A stretch of DNA of 64,000 nt from a virus: IMG/VR virus record IMGVR_UViG_3300032213_001070, positions 20,215 through 84,214 of that record. One strand, 5' to 3'. Below the pieces are notes generated by a model. The model saw only the letters and a list, made by a program, of their open reading frames with translations. It was not told where the DNA came from and did not search any database. The position numbers were made by a program, and so were the translations under genes. Positions 61,925-64,000 of this stretch are shown one piece after another (the stretch's first letter is position 1; each line of letters begins with the position of its first letter).

Positions 61925-62695
61925 CTATTTCTTTTTAAATTGTTCTAATACTTCTTTTGAAGTATAATCTGTGTCTGGTTGTGAGTGCCATTTTAAACCT
62001 GTATCATAAAAGTTTTCTCTTACATACTCCAGTAATGCAACTACTTCTTCCTCACTATACATTCTTTCAGCTTGCCATTTAGCACCTATTTTAGCATAAG
62101 TTAAAGGTGATGAATATTTATTTTTATCTAAATGTATTCTTACAGCTTCTTCAAGTGTTTCTTGTTTAGACATCATTGTAGAATTAAATATTCTTTCTTC
62201 TTTCTTTGCTGCTTCAGTATAAGTAAGTGTTTCTTGTTTAGGTTCTTCTTTTGGAATGATGATTTTGTAATAACTACTATGCTCAATGCACTCATCTCCT
62301 AATCCCATATCAACTTCAAAATCTACTACTTTAGTTTCAACACTTTCACAGCTTGGATTCTTTACAAACCATTCTAAAAAGTTATCATCAATAGCTTGTA
62401 CACCATCTGCAATTAAGTCTTGGTCTGTTGTTAGGATGATTTTACTTCTTGTGTTTGATTTTAAGTTATCAGAATCACAAGGATTTTCTAATTCATAACC
62501 CATTCCAAAATCATGTATAACAGCATCACCCTCTTTAATTTCTGAATCAGAAGTGATGTAGATGTGTTGATTTGTATAAGAATCATTTTTACTTCTAATT
62601 GAACTTTGTTCAAAATTAGCAATTACAAAATTTTTATTATTTCCAAGTCTTATTCTACTTGGTTTTTCTGTTGGTAATAAATGTATGTTTTTCAT
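61925..62695 (-). CDS. MKNIHLLPTEKPSR family protein, copy 2
   Basis: A 256-aa protein of a family very common in Bacteroidota phages: MKNIHLLPTEKPSRIRLGNN, QHIYITSDSEIKEGDAVIHD, IILTTDQDLIADGVQAIDDN, FLEWFVKNPSC, YKIIIPKEEPKQETL, then AKWQAERMYSEEEV and LEQFKKK. The copy at 63166-63909 is a paralogue. The middle (variable) part differs strongly. Function unknown; the domain looks like a beta-rich sensor or adaptor with a helical end. Confidence 0.75.
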   Translation of the reverse strand: MKNIHLLPTEKPSRIRLGNNKNFVIANFEQSSIRSKNDSYTNQHIYITSDSEIKEGDAVIHDFGMGYELENPCDSDNLKSNTRSKIILTTDQDLIADGVQAIDDNFLEWFVKNPSCESVETKVVDFEVDMGLGDECIEHSSYYKIIIPKEEPKQETLTYTEAAKKEERIFNSTMMSKQETLEEAVRIHLDKNKYSSPLTYAKIGAKWQAERMYSEEEVVALLEYVRENFYDTGLKWHSQPDTDYTSKEVLEQFKKK

Positions 62696-62705
62696 ATTGT
62701 TTAAT

Positions 62706-62909
62706 TTAAAGGTTAATTATTTCTTGTTTAATGACTATTGAGTATCTATTTATTTCTCCATACCTTGCCCAAAAAGTATTATCTTGTGGAAAAGTAAGTT
62801 GTTCTGCATCTATTGTGAACTTATGTTGATACCAATAACCTTTTCTTAATTTTCTATACCACTTATATCTACCTAAATAAGTGTCAACCCAAGTTTGTTT
62901 TTGTTTCAT
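62706..62909 (-). CDS. Conserved small phage protein, 67 aa
   Basis: MKQKQTWVDTYLGRYKWYRK, then LRKGYWYQHKF and AEQLTFPQDNTFWARYGEINRY. This WVDTYLGRYKWYRKLRKG pattern is widespread in Bacteroidota phages, without a known function. Highly aromatic and basic. Both gene boundaries carry the junction repeat. Confidence 0.7.
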   Translation of the reverse strand: MKQKQTWVDTYLGRYKWYRKLRKGYWYQHKFTIDAEQLTFPQDNTFWARYGEINRYSIVIKQEIINL

Positions 62910-62931
62910 TCTATTCTGATTTAAAGGTTAA

Positions 62932-63144
62932 TTATTGCATTTTTTCATGACGTTCTTTGGTTTTTACCCACTCCTTAAATTCTTTTCGGTAAAATTGAAA
63001 TTCAATAATTATCCAAATGTTTTTGAATCTTTTTCCTAAGTGATTCATAACCCATTCAAAAAATTTTATGAATAAAAATAAAAATGCGATTAAGGATAAA
63101 ATCCAAAAAGTTGAAAATCCAACATAGTAATAAAAATTATACAT
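62932..63144 (-). CDS. Small membrane protein, 70 aa
   Basis: One long membrane segment (FSTFWILSLIAFLFLFIKFF) after an aromatic N-terminus, then a basic amphipathic tail (WIIIEFQFYRKEFKEWVKTK). Probably N-out, C-in. It lies between two copies of the junction repeat. Function unknown. Confidence 0.65.
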   Translation of the reverse strand: MYNFYYYVGFSTFWILSLIAFLFLFIKFFEWVMNHLGKRFKNIWIIIEFQFYRKEFKEWVKTKERHEKMQ

Positions 63145-63165
63145 TCTATTCTGATTTAAAGGTTA

Positions 63166-63909
63166 CTACTTCTTTTTAAATTGTTCTAACCATTCTTTAG
63201 TTGAAAGTAAATCATGATTAGTATATCTCCATGTTAATAATAAATCTAAAACTTCTTCTTCACTATACATTCTTTCAGACTGCCATTTAACACCTAGATT
63301 AAACATATCTAATGGATTAAGATTTGAACTAAACTCTAATCCTTTGGACTTTAATTCTTTACTAAATGCTTCTTCAAGTGTTTCTTGTTTAGGTTCTTCT
63401 AAAGATTTAAAAAACACATCATCAGGTAATGCTTTAGGTAATTCAAATGGATTAGGTTCTTCTTGTGGAATGATGATTTTGTAATACCCATAAGGCACAT
63501 CATTAGCAATAAAAATTTGACTTGGAGTTTTTATGTAATTAACCTCAACTTCCTCACAACTTGGGTTCTTAACAAACCATTCTAAGAACTCATCCTCAAT
63601 AGCTTGAACACCATCTGCAATTAAGTCTTGGTCTGTTGTTAGGATGATTTTCTTCCAATTCTTAAATGTTCCTGAATATTGGGATTTTTCAACTCTGTTT
63701 AATTCAATATCACAAATCCAATCTCCTTCTTTAATTTCTGAATCATCAGTGATGTAGATGTGTCTTTGTCCACTCAAAAGACCATTGTTGCATTTAGACT
63801 CTTCTTGATTGAGTATTAACTTATAAGAAATACCTTCTTCAGATTGAACTTTTGAATAATGTAACCTACTTGGTTTTTCTGTTGGTAATAAATGTATGTT
63901 TTTCATATT
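63166..63909 (-). CDS. MKNIHLLPTEKPSR family protein, copy 1
   Basis: 247 aa from the ATG at 63909. An ATG 24 bases upstream is in frame, but those codons (MELTFKLNN) come from the junction repeat, and the family normally starts MKNIHLLPTEKPSR. The blocks HIYITDDSEIKEGDW, KIILTTDQDLIADGVQAIED, EFLEWFVKNPSCEEVEV, YYKIIIPQEEPNPF, VKWQSERMYSEEEV and LEQFKKK match the copy at 61925-62695. Paralogue pair; function unknown. Confidence 0.75.
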   Translation of the reverse strand, partial: NMKNIHLLPTEKPSRLHYSKVQSEEGISYKLILNQEESKCNNGLLSGQRHIYITDDSEIKEGDWICDIELNRVEKSQYSGTFKNWKKIILTTDQDLIADGVQAIEDEFLEWFVKNPSCEEVEVNYIKTPSQIFIANDVPYGYYKIIIPQEEPNPFELPKALPDDVFFKSLEEPKQETLEEAFSKELKSKGLEFSSNLNPLDMFNLGVKWQSERMYSEEEVLDLLLTWRYTNHDLLSTKEWLEQFKKK

Positions 63910-63923
63910 GTTTAATTTAAAGG

Positions 63924-64000
63924 TTAATTCCATTCAGCATACTTAAATTTTAAGAACTTATGTTGTCTTTTATTATTTATATATGCTTGTATTGTACTTC
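63924..64000 (-). CDS. Partial ORF at right edge (C-terminus only)
   Basis: The frame is open to the right edge of the window and ends ...AYINNKRQHKFLKFKYAEWN. It is followed by a junction repeat copy, like the other genes here, which supports a real gene whose 5' part is outside the window. The last 15 or so residues are Lys/aromatic-rich. No identification is possible. Confidence 0.45.
   Translation of the reverse strand, partial: STIQAYINNKRQHKFLKFKYAEWN

Larger units (their letters stand above)
61474..63930 (-). repeat. Junction repeat cluster (AACCTTTAAATCAGAATAGAATG), seven copies
   Basis: On the - strand near-identical sequences sit at successive gene junctions: about 61476-61497, 61682-61704, 61893-61918, 62695-62718, 62907-62930, 63142-63164 and 63907-63928. 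The usual form is AACCTTTAAATCAGAATAGAATG; the two copies before the MKNIHLL genes read AACCTTTAAATTAAACAATATG. In some genes the repeat is read as the C-terminal codons LTFKSE plus stop; in others the stop lies within it. Confidence 0.8.

Noticed and set aside
34604-64000. tRNA genes or a CRISPR array
   Set aside because: No cloverleaf with a TTC loop and no regularly spaced repeats were seen; the 61-64 kb repeats are at gene borders with genes, not spacers, between.

Overview
The window is 64 kb of AT-rich DNA with wall-to-wall genes and no chromosomal housekeeping genes. It reads as part of a large, probably podovirus-type, lytic phage of a Bacteroidota host. The grounds are a giant virion-type RNA polymerase with a DxDxD catalytic loop, virion protein families that I associate from memory with crAss-like and related Bacteroidota phages, A/T-rich start sites mostly without Shine-Dalgarno sequences, and a TAnnTTTG promoter box. 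A relationship to Crassvirales is inference. Terminase, portal and major capsid genes are not in view and presumably lie to the left of base 1. No tRNA, CRISPR array or integrase was recognised. TAA, TAG and TGA all act as stops.

Layout. Bases 1-34004 (+ strand) are the late arm: the tail end of a virion protein, four large virion proteins of 751-1045 aa, a 2050-aa protein carrying a glycine-rich membrane-like segment and a PD-(D/E)XK-like nuclease site, a 3737-aa virion RNA polymerase polyprotein with added zincin and SLOG-like domains, proteins of 308 and 1143 aa, and a 46-aa basic protein. Bases 34042-64000 (- strand, read from high to low coordinates) are the early/replication arm. One isolated + strand gene (53091-53402) interrupts it. 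From right to left it holds: small accessory genes joined by near-identical junction sequences (61-64 kb); a ParB-like protein, an SF2 helicase and a ClpS-like adaptor (58.5-60.6 kb); many small membrane or unknown proteins (53.4-57.8 kb); uracil-DNA glycosylase, DnaB-type helicase, a Sak4-type RecA-like ATPase, a probable SSB and a TOPRIM primase (46.6-53.1 kb); small DUF proteins and a metallopeptidase/VWA protein with its AAA+ partner (41.2-46 kb); then a RecB/Cas4-type nuclease, family B DNA polymerase, DUF932-like protein and MazG-like pyrophosphohydrolase (34-40 kb). G4/C4 hairpin terminators facing the - strand divide this arm into transcription units.

Two genes that look broken are interrupted by group I introns. 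In both, the P, Q, R and S core elements can be read, the 5' exon ends in U, the intron ends in G, and joining the exons restores the expected protein. One intron (309 nt) has no ORF and splits the metallopeptidase-VWA gene. The other (816 nt) splits the Sak4-like gene and carries an HNH homing endonuclease whose coding sequence runs through the intron's own 3' core. A free-standing GIY-YIG/NUMOD endonuclease, a SegE-like GIY-YIG protein and an HNH remnant are also present.

Most unusual points: the two introns; a phage ClpS homologue; the phage AAA+/VWA/zincin pair; double-glycine motifs recurring through three neighbouring virion proteins beside a virion zincin; cysteine-marked boundaries between the giant virion ORFs; and two families of repeated gene-junction sequences that look like recombination or translation cassettes.
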